Below, in pieces: positions 1-9,349 of a stretch of DNA of 64,000 nucleotides. A model generated the notes under the pieces. That model had not been told where the DNA came from. It ran no database searches and saw only the letters and a program-made list of their open reading frames with translations. Position 1 is the stretch's first letter, and every line of letters begins with the position of its first letter. The stretch comes from Sphingomonas sp. NBWT7 (lineage in GTDB: Bacteria; Pseudomonadota; Alphaproteobacteria; Sphingomonadales; Sphingomonadaceae): the NCBI RefSeq assembly GCF_014217605.1, contig NZ_CP043639.1:767501-831500 (forward strand). Reading direction: 5' to 3'. The position numbers and the translations under genes are program-made.

Positions 1-1021
1 CGAGGCCGAAGCCAGTGCCGGCGTTCTGCGTCTCGCTGAACAGCGACTTCGACATCGCGGAAAGGTCCGCGCCGCCGGGAAGATGGTTCTGCGTCATCAG
101 CTCGATCGTCTTGCGGCCGAGCAGACGCACCCCGCCAAGTTCACCGCCGTTGAGGCACATCTGGCAAAACTTCTGGTAATCGAGCGCGGTTGAGACGAGC
201 CCGCCGCCACCCGAAACGAGCTTGAACGGCGTCGACCACATGCTCTCGCTCGCCCGGTCGAATATCACGCGCCCCTTGCCGGGCACCAGCGTGTAGCAGT
301 CCACCAGCCGGTCGAGCTTGTCAGCGGGAACGGTGAAGCCGGTGTCGTTCATGCCGAGCGGCGTGAAGATGCGCTGCTCGAAGAACTGCGGGAGCGTCAT
401 GCCCGACACGCGCTGGACGACCGCGCCGAGCACGTCGGTCGAAACCGAGTAATTCCAGCTGGTGCCCGGCGAAAATTCGAGCGGCAGCTTGCCGAGCGCG
501 GCGACGAAGCTGTCGAGATCGTGATTGCCGTGCCAGTTCTCGAGCTTCAGCTCGCGGTGCGCGGCATCGATGTTCGACCGGTTCTGAAAGCCGTAGGTGA
601 GGCCCGAGGTGTGGCGCAGCAGATCGACCATGCGCATCGGCTCGTCGGTCGGCTTCGTCATGAACGGCACGCCTGCGCCGCCACCGGCGTAGACGCCGAG
701 TTTCTTGAATTCGGGCAGCACGTGATGAACGGGGGTATCGAGCGCGACCTTGCACTCCTCCACCAGCATCATGAACGCGACCGAGGTGATCGGTTTCGTC
801 ATCGACGCGATGCGGAAGATGCTGCCCTCGTCGATCGTCTTGCCGCCGCCCTCGCGCGCTGCACCTTGTGATGAGAAATGAACGGTTTCGCCGTCGCGCG
901 CGACGAGCAGCTGGGTATGTGGCAGGTTACCCGTATCGAGGTACCGTTCTTTCAGGAACGTATCGATGGCTGCCAGGCGCTTGCCGTCGAACCCGTGCTT
1001 GTCGGGTCTCGCGATCTTCAT
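1..1021 (-). CDS. Serine hydrolase, class C beta-lactamase/esterase family (3' end beyond window)
   Basis: The minus-strand frame runs from an ATG at 1021 to the window edge with no stop, so the C-terminus is missing. The translation begins MKIARPDKHGFDGKRLAAID and carries the SxxK nucleophile motif as SMTK near residue 74. The second motif reads YSV in NYSVSTDVLGAVV, as in EstB-type esterases, rather than the YxN of true class C beta-lactamases. No signal peptide is visible, which suggests a cytoplasmic esterase or amidase of the beta-lactamase-like family rather than a resistance enzyme. The substrate cannot be read from sequence. It is divergent from the acyl-CoA ligase gene; the 134-bp spacer must hold both promoters, but no clear -35/-10 pair was seen there. 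Confidence 0.85.
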   Translation of the reverse strand, partial: MKIARPDKHGFDGKRLAAIDTFLKERYLDTGNLPHTQLLVARDGETVHFSSQGAAREGGGKTIDEGSIFRIASMTKPITSVAFMMLVEECKVALDTPVHHVLPEFKKLGVYAGGGAGVPFMTKPTDEPMRMVDLLRHTSGLTYGFQNRSNIDAAHRELKLENWHGNHDLDSFVAALGKLPLEFSPGTSWNYSVSTDVLGAVVQRVSGMTLPQFFEQRIFTPLGMNDTGFTVPADKLDRLVDCYTLVPGKGRVIFDRASESMWSTPFKLVSGGGGLVSTALDYQKFCQMCLNGGELGGVRLLGRKTIELMTQNHLPGGADLSAMSKSLFSETQNAGTGFGL

Positions 1022-1155
1022 GGCCCCTCCGTACCCCCGTTTCTAATTCCAAGACTCCCCTATCGCTTGAGCGGCAGCGGAATCAATCCTAACATGCAGC
1101 ATCCGCGTGTTCGACTTTCCAGTCGTTCGACCCAAAAGCTCAAGAGAGGATCGCC

Positions 1156-2889
1156 GTGGCGACGCAACCTTCGGCCGCATCGTGGCCCGCGATGACCGTC
1201 AAGCAAGCCGAAGCGGCGCTGACCGCGCCGGGCGCTAAATTCGAGATGGAGACGATCGACATCCGCGGCGTGCCGACGCGCGTGTGGAAGAACGCGCCGC
1301 CGCACATGGCCGCGCTGATCGCGCTGTCGCGTACGCACGGCGATCGCGTGGCGACGATCTACGAGGACGAGCGTGTGAGCTACGACGCGCAGTTTCGCGC
1401 GATCGCGGCGCTCGCCGCCGATCTCGCCGCCGGCGGGGTGGGGAAGGGCGACCGCGTGGTGGTGGCGATGCGTAACCTGCCCGAATGGATCGTCGCGTTC
1501 TTCTCCACCACCGTGCTCGGTGCGATCGCGGTGCCGCTCAACGCGTGGTGGACGGGCGAGGAGCTCGCTTATGGCCTAGCCGATTCGGGCGCCAAGGTGC
1601 TGATCGCCGACGAGGAGCGGTGGCAGCGGATCGCGCCGTTGCGCGATACCCTACCGACGTTGCAACGCGTGCTCGTCAGCCGGGCAGCCAGCGTGCTTGA
1701 CGGCACGGAGCGGCTGGAGGACGTGATCGGGACGCCGCACGACTGGACGGGCCTGCCCGCGCAGGACCTGCCCGCGTCCATGCTCGCACCCGACGACGAT
1801 GCGACGATCCTCTATACCAGCGGCACCACCGGCAAGCCGAAGGGCGCGTTGGGCACGCATCGCAACTTCATGACCAATATCCTGTCGACGGGCTACGCCG
1901 CCTCTCGCACGATCCTGCGCCGCGGCGATCCTTTGCCCGAGCCGACGCCGAAAGTGGCGCTGACGGTAATCCCGCTGTTTCACGCCACTGCGCTGTCGGC
2001 CGGGCTGATGGGATCGATGGCGGGCGGACACACGATCATCTACATGCGCAAGTTCGAAGCCGTCCGCGCGATGGAAATCATCGAGCGCGAGAAGGTGAAC
2101 TCGACGGGCGGCGTGCCGACGATCGCGTGGCAACTCCTCGAACATCCCGAGCGTCACCGCTACGACCTCTCCAGCCTCGAGACGATCGGCTACGGCGGTG
2201 CGCCGTCGGCGCCCGAACTGGTGCGCAAGATCGCCGGGGAACTAAATTCCGCCCCCGGCAACGGCTGGGGAATGACCGAGACGACCGCGACGGTGACGAC
2301 GCATTCGGGGGAGGATTACATCAACCGGCCGGAAAGCTGCGGCCCGGCGGTGGCAGTGGCGGACCTCAAGATCATGGACGCCGACGGCCAGCGCGAGCTG
2401 CCGGCGGGCGAGGTCGGCGAGCTGTGGGCGCGCGGGCCGATGATCGTGAAGGGGTATTGGAACAAGCCCGAGGCGACCGCGGCGACCTTCGTCGACGGTT
2501 GGGTGCGGACGGGCGATCTGGCGCGCCTCGACGAGGAGGGGTTCTGCTTCATCGTCGATCGCGCCAAGGACATGGTGATTCGTGGCGGCGAGAACATCTA
2601 TTCGAGCGAGGTCGAAAACGTCCTCTACGATCACCCCGCCGTCACCGATTGCGCGCTGATCGGCATTCCGCATCGCACCCTGGGCGAAGAGCCGGCGGCG
2701 GTGGTGCATCTCGCGCCGGGTACGTCCGCAAGCGAAGCCGAATTGCAGCAATGGGTGCGCGAGCGTCTCGCGGCGTTCAAGGTGCCGGTCGCGATCCGCT
2801 TCTGCGACGAGATGCTGCCGCGCAATGCCAACGGGAAAATCCTGAAGCGCGATCTCAAATCGTATTTCGAGGATCGTGCCGCCGCCTGA
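1156..2889 (+). CDS. Class I adenylate-forming acyl-CoA ligase (AMP-binding)
   Basis: A 577-residue member of the ANL superfamily that activates a carboxylic acid with ATP and transfers it to CoA. The phosphate-binding loop reads YTSGTTGKPKG near residue 220, followed by GWGMTETT (A5) and GWVRTGDLARLDEEG (A7/A8). The hinge and catalytic C-terminal lysine region (NANGKILKRDLK) are present, so both lobes are intact. The start is GTG at 1156 behind AGAGGATC. Length fits medium- or long-chain fatty acyl-CoA ligases, but substrate is not decidable. It is followed by a Crp-like regulator 34 bp downstream. An enoyl-CoA hydratase and an acyl-CoA dehydrogenase pair lie about 21 kb away. Confidence 0.9.
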   Translation: MATQPSAASWPAMTVKQAEAALTAPGAKFEMETIDIRGVPTRVWKNAPPHMAALIALSRTHGDRVATIYEDERVSYDAQFRAIAALAADLAAGGVGKGDRVVVAMRNLPEWIVAFFSTTVLGAIAVPLNAWWTGEELAYGLADSGAKVLIADEERWQRIAPLRDTLPTLQRVLVSRAASVLDGTERLEDVIGTPHDWTGLPAQDLPASMLAPDDDATILYTSGTTGKPKGALGTHRNFMTNILSTGYAASRTILRRGDPLPEPTPKVALTVIPLFHATALSAGLMGSMAGGHTIIYMRKFEAVRAMEIIEREKVNSTGGVPTIAWQLLEHPERHRYDLSSLETIGYGGAPSAPELVRKIAGELNSAPGNGWGMTETTATVTTHSGEDYINRPESCGPAVAVADLKIMDADGQRELPAGEVGELWARGPMIVKGYWNKPEATAATFVDGWVRTGDLARLDEEGFCFIVDRAKDMVIRGGENIYSSEVENVLYDHPAVTDCALIGIPHRTLGEEPAAVVHLAPGTSASEAELQQWVRERLAAFKVPVAIRFCDEMLPRNANGKILKRDLKSYFEDRAAA

Positions 2890-2923
2890 AGCGTTGCAAG
2901 CGCGTAACGAAAAGGGATTGATC

Positions 2924-3661
2924 GTGCGAACCAAGGATTTCCTGCGCGGACGGCGTCGTTCCGAGCTGTCGGAGGAAGAACTCGCGATCCTGGAACGCGC
3001 GATCGAGCGGACCGAGACATTGCCGGCCCGGCGCGTGCTGTCGCGCCGCGGCGAGGTATTGCGGCAGAGCACGCTGCTGATCGACGGCTATGTCTGCCGC
3101 TACATGGATGCGCGCGACGGTTATCGCCAGATTCTGTCCTATCAGGTGTCGGGCGACTTCGTCGATCTGCACGGATATCCGACGCGGGTCATCGATCACG
3201 ACATCGCGACGATTACCGAGGCGACACTTGCCTATGTGCCGCACGAGCGGCTGGACGAGATCATGGCGTCGCATCCGCATCTGGCGAAGTTGCTCTGGTT
3301 CAGCACGCTGCTAGACGCGGCCATGCACCGCGAATGGATCTTCCGCATCGGTCGGCTGGATGCCGTCGGGCGGCTCGCGCACTTTCTATGCGAAACGCAC
3401 GCCCGCATGCTCGCGATCGGGCGTGCGGATGGCGGCAAGTTCGCGCTTCCCATGACGCAGCAGGATATCGGGGAGGCGTGCGGCCTGACGAGCGTCCACG
3501 TTAACCGCGTGGTTCGCCGGTTGCGCGAAGATGGGCTTGCCTCGGTAAGCCGCGGGATGGTCGATATCGCTGATCTCGAGCGGCTCGCGCGCGTCGGTGA
3601 GTTCGACGCGAGCTATCTGTATATGCAGGACGGGCCGTGGCAGCGCCAGATGGCTGCCTGA
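2924..3661 (+). CDS. Crp/Fnr family transcriptional regulator
   Basis: About 245 residues with an N-terminal cyclic-nucleotide-binding-like beta barrel (TLLIDGYVCRYMDARDGYRQ, then SGDFVDLHGY) and a C-terminal winged helix (MTQQDIGEACGLTSVHVNRV near residues 180-200). No Fnr-type N-terminal cysteine cluster is present, so oxygen sensing through an Fe-S centre is unlikely. The GTG at 2924 is chosen because AAAGGGA at 2911-2917 is well spaced. An upstream in-frame GTG at 2876 would overlap the ligase gene. Sphingomonads hold many such regulators; the target genes here are unknown. Confidence 0.85.
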   Translation: MRTKDFLRGRRRSELSEEELAILERAIERTETLPARRVLSRRGEVLRQSTLLIDGYVCRYMDARDGYRQILSYQVSGDFVDLHGYPTRVIDHDIATITEATLAYVPHERLDEIMASHPHLAKLLWFSTLLDAAMHREWIFRIGRLDAVGRLAHFLCETHARMLAIGRADGGKFALPMTQQDIGEACGLTSVHVNRVVRRLREDGLASVSRGMVDIADLERLARVGEFDASYLYMQDGPWQRQMAA

Positions 3662-3713
3662 TCGACGTGCAACGCCGCTGGCGGTTGGGCGGAACCCCGG
3701 CTAGCATCGTTGC

Positions 3714-4949
3714 ATGGCCGAAACACCGCCCCCTGGCATACCGCCGCTACCACTCGCCATCGCCCCGTCGGCCGACCTGCCGCCGGAAGATCCGCGGGTG
3801 GCGCTGCGACGTGATCGGCTGCTCGCCGCGCTGACACTAATTGCAGGCGCCGGGCTGATCGTGGGATTGCCTTTTGCGCTGAAGTCAGGTGCCGAGTTCT
3901 TCGTGCCGACGACGACGGCGCTCGTCGTTTCGATTGCGCTGATCCCGCTGCTCGAGTGGCTGGAAGCGCGACACGTCCCCTCGGCGATCTCGGCGCTTTT
4001 CTGCGTCCTACTCTTCCTCGTCGCCGCCAATGTCGCACTCGCGGCAATCGTTGTCCCGGCGACGGACTTCTTCCAGCTGCTGCCGTCGCGGATCGGGCGT
4101 ATCCAGGACAATCTGGCGCCACTGCTCGATCTTTATTCGAACCTCGAACGCTACGCGAACCGGACGCTCCGCCAGCTCGCGTCGACGCCCGTCCGCCAGC
4201 CCGCAACGGCGGCGGTGTCACCGCCAAGCTCGATCCTCGAGCTCGCCGCGACGTCCGCCCCGGCAGTGATAATTCAGGTCCTTTACGCCGTCCTCGTCAC
4301 CTTCTTCTTCCTCTCCGGCTGGACGACGATCCGCAAGAAGCTGATCACCAACCGCGAGAGTTTTGGCGGCGCGATGGCGACGGCGCGCGTGATCCAGGAC
4401 GTCGTCGACGACGTGTCGAGCTATCTTGGCACGATCACCGCGATCAACATCGTGCTGGGGCTGGTTACGGCGGGCGCGCTCCATCTGCTTGGCATGCCGT
4501 TCCCGCTGATGTGGGGCGGCATCGTCGCGCTGTTCAACTACATTCCCTATTTTGGCCCGGTGATCGCCGCGGTGCTGGTGGCGGTAGGCGGACTGATGAC
4601 CTTCTCCGACATCTGGACCGCACTCGCAGCGCCGGCGATCATGTACGGGCTGCACCTGTTCGAGGCGAACGTCGTGACGCCGCTGATCGTCGGGCACCGG
4701 CTGACGATCAATCCGGTGATGATCCTCGTCTCACTTAGTTTCTGGGGCTGGGTGTGGGGCACCGTCGGCGCACTGCTTGCCGTGCCGCTGCTGATCATCA
4801 TCCAGACGATTATCAACGCCGCGGGCAAGCCTGACATCGCCGGCTTCCTGTTTGAACACGGCACGTTGGTGCGCCCGACGCGCGGTCGTTTTGCCAGAAG
4901 CGAAAAAACCGACGGATCGAGCGTTGACAGCCCCGCGCCGGTCGCATAG
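3714..4949 (+). CDS. AI-2E family (PerM-type) membrane permease
   Basis: A 411-residue integral membrane protein. It has two early hydrophobic helices (LTLIAGAGLIVGLPFAL; VVSIALIPLLEWL), a third near residue 95, a central soluble stretch rich in charged residues, and a hydrophobic C-terminal half with the family signature FNYIPYFGPVIAA and later NPVMILVSLSFWGWVWG. The family contains the TqsA/YdiK and PerM types; transport of autoinducer-2 is established for only a few members, so the substrate is unknown. It follows the Crp-like gene by 52 bp and ends 33 bp before tRNA-Asp. Confidence 0.85.
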   Translation: MAETPPPGIPPLPLAIAPSADLPPEDPRVALRRDRLLAALTLIAGAGLIVGLPFALKSGAEFFVPTTTALVVSIALIPLLEWLEARHVPSAISALFCVLLFLVAANVALAAIVVPATDFFQLLPSRIGRIQDNLAPLLDLYSNLERYANRTLRQLASTPVRQPATAAVSPPSSILELAATSAPAVIIQVLYAVLVTFFFLSGWTTIRKKLITNRESFGGAMATARVIQDVVDDVSSYLGTITAINIVLGLVTAGALHLLGMPFPLMWGGIVALFNYIPYFGPVIAAVLVAVGGLMTFSDIWTALAAPAIMYGLHLFEANVVTPLIVGHRLTINPVMILVSLSFWGWVWGTVGALLAVPLLIIIQTIINAAGKPDIAGFLFEHGTLVRPTRGRFARSEKTDGSSVDSPAPVA

Positions 4950-4982
4950 TGGCGCGCCTCCACGATGATCCAAGCGATCTAC

Positions 4983-5053
<71 letters not shown>

Positions 5054-5059
<6 letters not shown>

Positions 5060-5080
5060 CCCTTCACCAAAGGGTGGCGC
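5054..5080 (+). terminator. Hairpin terminator overlapping the tRNA-Asp 3' end
   Basis: A perfect 11-bp stem (GCGCCACCCTT / AAGGGTGGCGC) around a CACCA loop starts inside the last bases of the tRNA and is followed by CTTCGG. It probably ends the tRNA transcript. There is no long T-run. Confidence 0.6.
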
Positions 5081-5240
5081 CTTCGGTGGTCAAACCTCAA
5101 AGTTGAGCTTGTCTTATCGGTGCATCCGTTGTGACGCATTGCGTCTGCCGCGCATCGGTGATCGGGCATCCCGCAAGGGCTTACCTCATACGATTTAGTC
5201 GCTAGGGTTCCGGCGTCGGGGCGGCGGGAGTTTGCGTATC

Positions 5241-6584
5241 ATGGCCGATGCAGTGGCGCGGGGCGGGTTCGGCGCGACGGTTGCGCCGTATCTCAGGCCG
5301 CGGCCGGTCGCGGCATTCCTGCTCGGCATATCGAGCGGCTTTCCGCTGACGCTGCTACTCGGCACGATGACCTTCTGGTTGGCGAAGGTCGGCATCGACA
5401 AGAAGACGATCGGCTTCGCGATCGGGCTGACGACGCCTTATACGCTGAAGTTCCTGTGGGCGCCGCTGATCGATCGCATCCGCCTGCCCGGATTGACCGC
5501 GCTCGTCGGGCAGCGCCGGGCGTGGCTGTTCGTCGTGCAAGCGCTCCTATTCGTCTCGGTGTGGATGCTGGGCGCGAGCCAGCCCGAGCTGCATCTCGGC
5601 GTCTTCGCGTTCTGGGCGATCGCCACCGCCTTCCTCTCGGCAACACAGGACATCGTGATCGACGCCTATCGGATCGAGATCCTGCCCGATGCCGAACTCG
5701 CGCACGGCACGGCGATGAACCAGTTCGGTTACCGCACCGGGAATTTCATCGCCGGCGTCGGGACGATTGCGCTCGCATCGTCGGAAGGGTTCGGGCTCGG
5801 CTGGGCGCTGGGATACGGCCTGACCGCGCTGTGCGTACTGCCGGCGATCTTCGCCGCGCTATGGGCCGGGCCAGGGCTGCATGAGAGAGCGATGCCCCGC
5901 GATCGCGCCGGATGGTTCGCCGATACGGTCGTCAGCCCGTTCCGCGAGTTCTTCCGGCGGCGCGGCGCGATCCTGATCCTGCTGTTCGTGCTGATCTACA
6001 AGCTCGGCGATGCAATGGGGCAGGGCATGCTCAACCCGATGATCGTCGAGCTCGGCTTCTCGGACACCGAGTTTCTTGCGATCAACAAGGTCGTCGGGCT
6101 GTGGGGGCTGCTGCTCGGCACCGCGCTTGGGGCGCCGTTCCTAGCGTGGCTTGGCATGGGGCGTGCGCTGTTCGTGTCGGGGCTGCTGATGATGCTGTCC
6201 AACGTCTCCTTCGCGATCCTCGCCGCGAAGGGCCATTCGAACACCTGGCTGTTCATTGCGGTGGCGACGGAGCAGGTGACGAGCGGGATCGGCCTTACCG
6301 TGTTCGCGACGTACCTGTCCGGCCTCGCCAATCTCGCCTATACCGCGACGCAGTTCGCACTGCTGACGTCCTTCGCCGCCGTAGGGCGGACGTGGCTGTC
6401 GACGCCATCGGGCTATGTCGCGGAAGCCTATGGCTGGGTCGGGTTCTGGGTGGTTACGATGATCGTCGCGTTGCCGGGACTGGCGCTGCTGTGGGTGTTG
6501 TGGAAGCGCGGGTTCGTGGTCGATCGCGCCCGGCAGGTGCCGGCTGGCGCCAGCGAGTGGGTGGCGGAGGCGGACGCGCGCTAA
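5241..6584 (+). CDS. AmpG-like MFS permease (candidate muropeptide importer)
   Basis: About 447 residues and roughly 12 hydrophobic helices of the major facilitator superfamily. Marks of the AmpG/PAT branch include FLLGISSGFPLTLLLGTMTF at the N-terminus, TLKFLWAPLIDR, and the ATQDIVIDAYRIEIL stretch after helix 4. AmpG carries GlcNAc-anhMurNAc peptides from periplasm to cytoplasm for wall recycling. The window also holds amgK and murU, which act on the resulting MurNAc, so the role is coherent though unproven. ATG at 5241 is preferred over TTG at 5232 because GGGAG at 5226-5230 is correctly spaced only for the ATG. Confidence 0.75.
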   Translation: MADAVARGGFGATVAPYLRPRPVAAFLLGISSGFPLTLLLGTMTFWLAKVGIDKKTIGFAIGLTTPYTLKFLWAPLIDRIRLPGLTALVGQRRAWLFVVQALLFVSVWMLGASQPELHLGVFAFWAIATAFLSATQDIVIDAYRIEILPDAELAHGTAMNQFGYRTGNFIAGVGTIALASSEGFGLGWALGYGLTALCVLPAIFAALWAGPGLHERAMPRDRAGWFADTVVSPFREFFRRRGAILILLFVLIYKLGDAMGQGMLNPMIVELGFSDTEFLAINKVVGLWGLLLGTALGAPFLAWLGMGRALFVSGLLMMLSNVSFAILAAKGHSNTWLFIAVATEQVTSGIGLTVFATYLSGLANLAYTATQFALLTSFAAVGRTWLSTPSGYVAEAYGWVGFWVVTMIVALPGLALLWVLWKRGFVVDRARQVPAGASEWVAEADAR

Positions 6585-6597
6585 CCCACCCGAAGGC

Positions 6598-7029
6598 TCA
6601 GGCGCAGATCGGCCGCCCCTCGTCGGCGAACGCCACCGCAACGGCAGCTGCGCTGGCCAGCACACCATCGACCCGGCGCAGGCTGAGCATGTCGCCGAGC
6701 AGGAAGCGTGCCGTCTCCGGCGCCGTCTCCACGCGGCTCAGGACCGTCAGCAGTGCGGCTTCGGCATGTGTCACGCGTGGGCAGCAGCACGGCGCGATCG
6801 CAATCGGATTGGCCGCCGCGCCGGCCATATCGGCCATCAGCGCACGGATCAGCATCAGCGGCCGCCGAAAGCCCTCACCGAACGCCGTGAACAAGGCATG
6901 CGCCGCGCGTGCATCGGCGAGGCCGTGACCGCCCATCCGCCGAATCGCGAACAGCGACAGGCGTGCGTTCGGGCAGTCGGGCAGCGAATTCGGCAGCGCA
7001 CTGAGGCTGATGGTAGCCGGCATGGTCAT
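6598..7029 (-). CDS. DUF6628-like small protein of sphingomonads
   Basis: A 143-residue protein with the recognisable stretch LPDCPNARLSLFAIRRMGGH, then AFGEGFRRPLMLIRALM, a CCC triplet (IAPCCCPRVTHAE) and an alanine-rich C-terminal half. I recognise this pattern as a family restricted mainly to sphingomonads (recalled as DUF6628); its function is not known. The run of conserved cysteines could bind a metal, but that is inference. AAGGAG lies five bases before the ATG. It converges with the AmpG-like gene 13 bp away. Confidence 0.75.
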   Translation of the reverse strand: MTMPATISLSALPNSLPDCPNARLSLFAIRRMGGHGLADARAAHALFTAFGEGFRRPLMLIRALMADMAGAAANPIAIAPCCCPRVTHAEAALLTVLSRVETAPETARFLLGDMLSLRRVDGVLASAAAVAVAFADEGRPICA

Positions 7030-7093
7030 GGGTCACTCCTTCGACGTGACCAATCTTCCCCATACGCTATTGCAAGTCAATCGCAGGTTTCCG

Positions 7094-8434
7094 TCAGGTC
7101 GGGATCTCGTCGTTCGCTGCGAGCACTTCGCCGGCTAGGTAGAGCGACCCGGCGATCAGCACACGATCCACGGCGAGCGTACCGGCGACACGCATCGCTT
7201 CGGTGATCGAAGATGCCGTCAGCGCCGATGCCGCCCCCTCGGTCCCTGCTAGACGCGCAAGTGCGGCGGGATCGTGATGAGCGTGGCGCGGCACGGGAAC
7301 GGCGATGACGTGAACCGTCCGCGCGATGCGAGCGAGATGATTCAAAACGCCTGTGGCATCCTTGTTGGCGAGCATACCAAGAATGATGACCGTAGGCCGG
7401 TCCTCAGACCAAGCATGCGCAATCGCGGCAGCGGCCGATTCGTTGTGCGCGCCGTCGAGCCATACTCCCGCCGATGGCGGATGCGGCAGGAGCGCGGTGA
7501 GTGGCCCCGGCCGCAACCGCTGAAGTCGGCCCGGCCAATGCGCGTTCTGCAGGCCCCGCCTGAACGCGTCGTCTTGAACGCGAACGGTCTGCTGATGGCG
7601 GAGCATCGCGATCGCGAGGCCGGCGTTGTGCGCCTGATGCGGCCCAAGGAGTGAGGGCAGGGGTAGCATCAGTCGTCCGCTGGCATCGACGTAGTTAAGC
7701 CTCTCAGCGCTCTCTGCGTAGTACCAGTCGCTGCCCTCGGCCATCAGCGGTGCGCCGCGCTCGCGGGCTACGGCATCGATCGAGGCGGCGGCGACGTCCG
7801 AATGGCGCTGCGTCACGAGCGGTACGCCAGACTTTGCAATACCGGCCTTTTCGAACGCGATGCGCGCCATCGGCTCGGCCGGCGTGCCTGCTTCTTCCGC
7901 CAGCAGGAACGCCTCGTGATCGATGCCGAGGCCTGCGATCCCCGTCACCAGCGGGTGGACGACGTTGGTCGCGTCGAGCCGCCCGCCGAGCCCGACCTCG
8001 ACGATGCACGCGTCGGCCGGCGTGCGCGAGAAGGCGAGGAACGCGGCCGCCGTCGTCACCTCGAAGAAGCTGGCGCCGAGATCGCCGCCTGCGTCGAGCA
8101 CTTCTTCGAGCAGCGCCGCCAGCGCTGGGTCGTCGATCAGCGTGCCGGCCACGCGGATACGCTCGTTGAAGCGCACCAGATGGGGGCTCGAATAGACGTG
8201 AACCCGCCGGCCGTCGGCTTCGAAGATCGCGCGCAGGAACGCGCAGGTCGAACCCTTGCCGTTGGTGCCGGCGACGTGGAACACCGGCGGCAGCCAATCC
8301 TGCGGGTTGCCGAGCCGGTCAAGCAACGCGGTAATGCGGCCGAGTCCAAGCACATCGGCGCCGGGCGACAGCGACCACAGACGGTCCAGTTGCCGCTGCA
8401 CCGCGGCGTCGGTCGAGATCGCGTGATCGGGCAT
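7094..8434 (-). CDS. folC: Bifunctional folylpolyglutamate synthase / dihydrofolate synthase
   Basis: A 446-residue Mur-ligase-fold enzyme that joins dihydropteroate to glutamate and then extends folate with more glutamates. The ATP loop is VAGTNGKGSTCAFL near residue 55, followed by SPHLVRFNERIRV and the DATN motif of GLGGRLDATNVV. The second domain carries WPGRLQRL and WLDGAHNE, standard for FolC. It is the last gene of the minus-strand cluster and follows accD by 54 bp. Confidence 0.95.
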   Translation of the reverse strand: MPDHAISTDAAVQRQLDRLWSLSPGADVLGLGRITALLDRLGNPQDWLPPVFHVAGTNGKGSTCAFLRAIFEADGRRVHVYSSPHLVRFNERIRVAGTLIDDPALAALLEEVLDAGGDLGASFFEVTTAAAFLAFSRTPADACIVEVGLGGRLDATNVVHPLVTGIAGLGIDHEAFLLAEEAGTPAEPMARIAFEKAGIAKSGVPLVTQRHSDVAAASIDAVARERGAPLMAEGSDWYYAESAERLNYVDASGRLMLPLPSLLGPHQAHNAGLAIAMLRHQQTVRVQDDAFRRGLQNAHWPGRLQRLRPGPLTALLPHPPSAGVWLDGAHNESAAAAIAHAWSEDRPTVIILGMLANKDATGVLNHLARIARTVHVIAVPVPRHAHHDPAALARLAGTEGAASALTASSITEAMRVAGTLAVDRVLIAGSLYLAGEVLAANDEIPT

Positions 8435-8488
8435 CAGCTCAGCTGCTCTAGTTCGACACGCGCCAGCGTGCTGTGCAGGCGAGGGAGG

Positions 8489-9349
8489 TTAGGCCGCCTT
8501 ACGCTCCCAGCACATATAACCGATCACCGTTGCAAGCTGGTCGCGCAATTCCTTGCGGTGGACTACCATGTCGATCAGCCCGTGCTCGAGATAATATTCG
8601 CTGGTCTGGAAGTCCTCGGGCAGCTTCTCGCGGATCGTGCTCTCGATCACGCGGCGGCCGGTGAAGGCGAGCGTTGCGCGTGGTTCGGCGATGTGGATGT
8701 CGCCGAGCATCGCATAGGCGGCCATGACGCCGCCCGAGGTCGGGTCGGTCAGCACGACGATGTACGGCAGCCCGGCATCGTGAAGCATCTGGATCGCGAC
8801 GGTGCTGCGCGGCATCTGCATCAGGCTCAGGATGCCTTCCTGCATGCGCGCGCCGCCGCTTGCGGTGAAGACGACATAGGGCGCGCGATCGGCGATTGCC
8901 GCCTCGACGCCCTGGACGAAGGCTTCGCCGACCGCCTGCCCCATCGAGCCGCCCATGAAGGCGAAGTCCTGCACACCGATAACGACGCGGCGATCGTGGA
9001 TCCGGCCGCGCGCGTTGACGAACGCGTCCTGCTCGCCCGTCTCCGTCCGTGCGGCCTTCAGCCGATCGGCGTAGCGTTTCGAATCGCGGAACTTGAGCGG
9101 GTCTTCCGCAGCCTTCGGCGGCGTCAGGATCTCCGCACTACCGGCGTCGAGCAGCTGCTCGAACCGTGCCGCGGGGCCGATCCGCCCGTGATGGTCGCAC
9201 GACGGGCAGACGGAGAGGTTCTCCTCCCACTCCTTGGTGAAGATCATCGCGCCGCACCCCTTGCACTTGTGCCAGAGATTGTCGGGCGTCTCCTTGGTCG
9301 TCGGAACGACGAAGGACAAAGCGTTGCGAACGCTGGAAAGCCAGCTCAT
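8489..9349 (-). CDS. accD: Acetyl-CoA carboxylase carboxyltransferase subunit beta
   Basis: A 286-residue beta subunit that, with AccA, moves the carboxyl group from biotin to acetyl-CoA to give malonyl-CoA. The N-terminal zinc ribbon is visible as CKGCGAM and CPSCDHH. The crotonase-like core has FTASGGARMQEGILSLMQM and the DPTSGGVMAAYAMLGDI loop. It overlaps trpA by 4 bp (ATGA), so the two are translationally coupled. The arrangement trpA-accD-folC is common in alphaproteobacteria. Confidence 0.96.
   Translation of the reverse strand: MSWLSSVRNALSFVVPTTKETPDNLWHKCKGCGAMIFTKEWEENLSVCPSCDHHGRIGPAARFEQLLDAGSAEILTPPKAAEDPLKFRDSKRYADRLKAARTETGEQDAFVNARGRIHDRRVVIGVQDFAFMGGSMGQAVGEAFVQGVEAAIADRAPYVVFTASGGARMQEGILSLMQMPRSTVAIQMLHDAGLPYIVVLTDPTSGGVMAAYAMLGDIHIAEPRATLAFTGRRVIESTIREKLPEDFQTSEYYLEHGLIDMVVHRKELRDQLATVIGYMCWERKAA

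Noticed and set aside
1022..1155. GTTC repeats in the spacer before the acyl-CoA ligase as an SOS box
   Set aside because: The two GTTC copies are 12 bases apart rather than seven.
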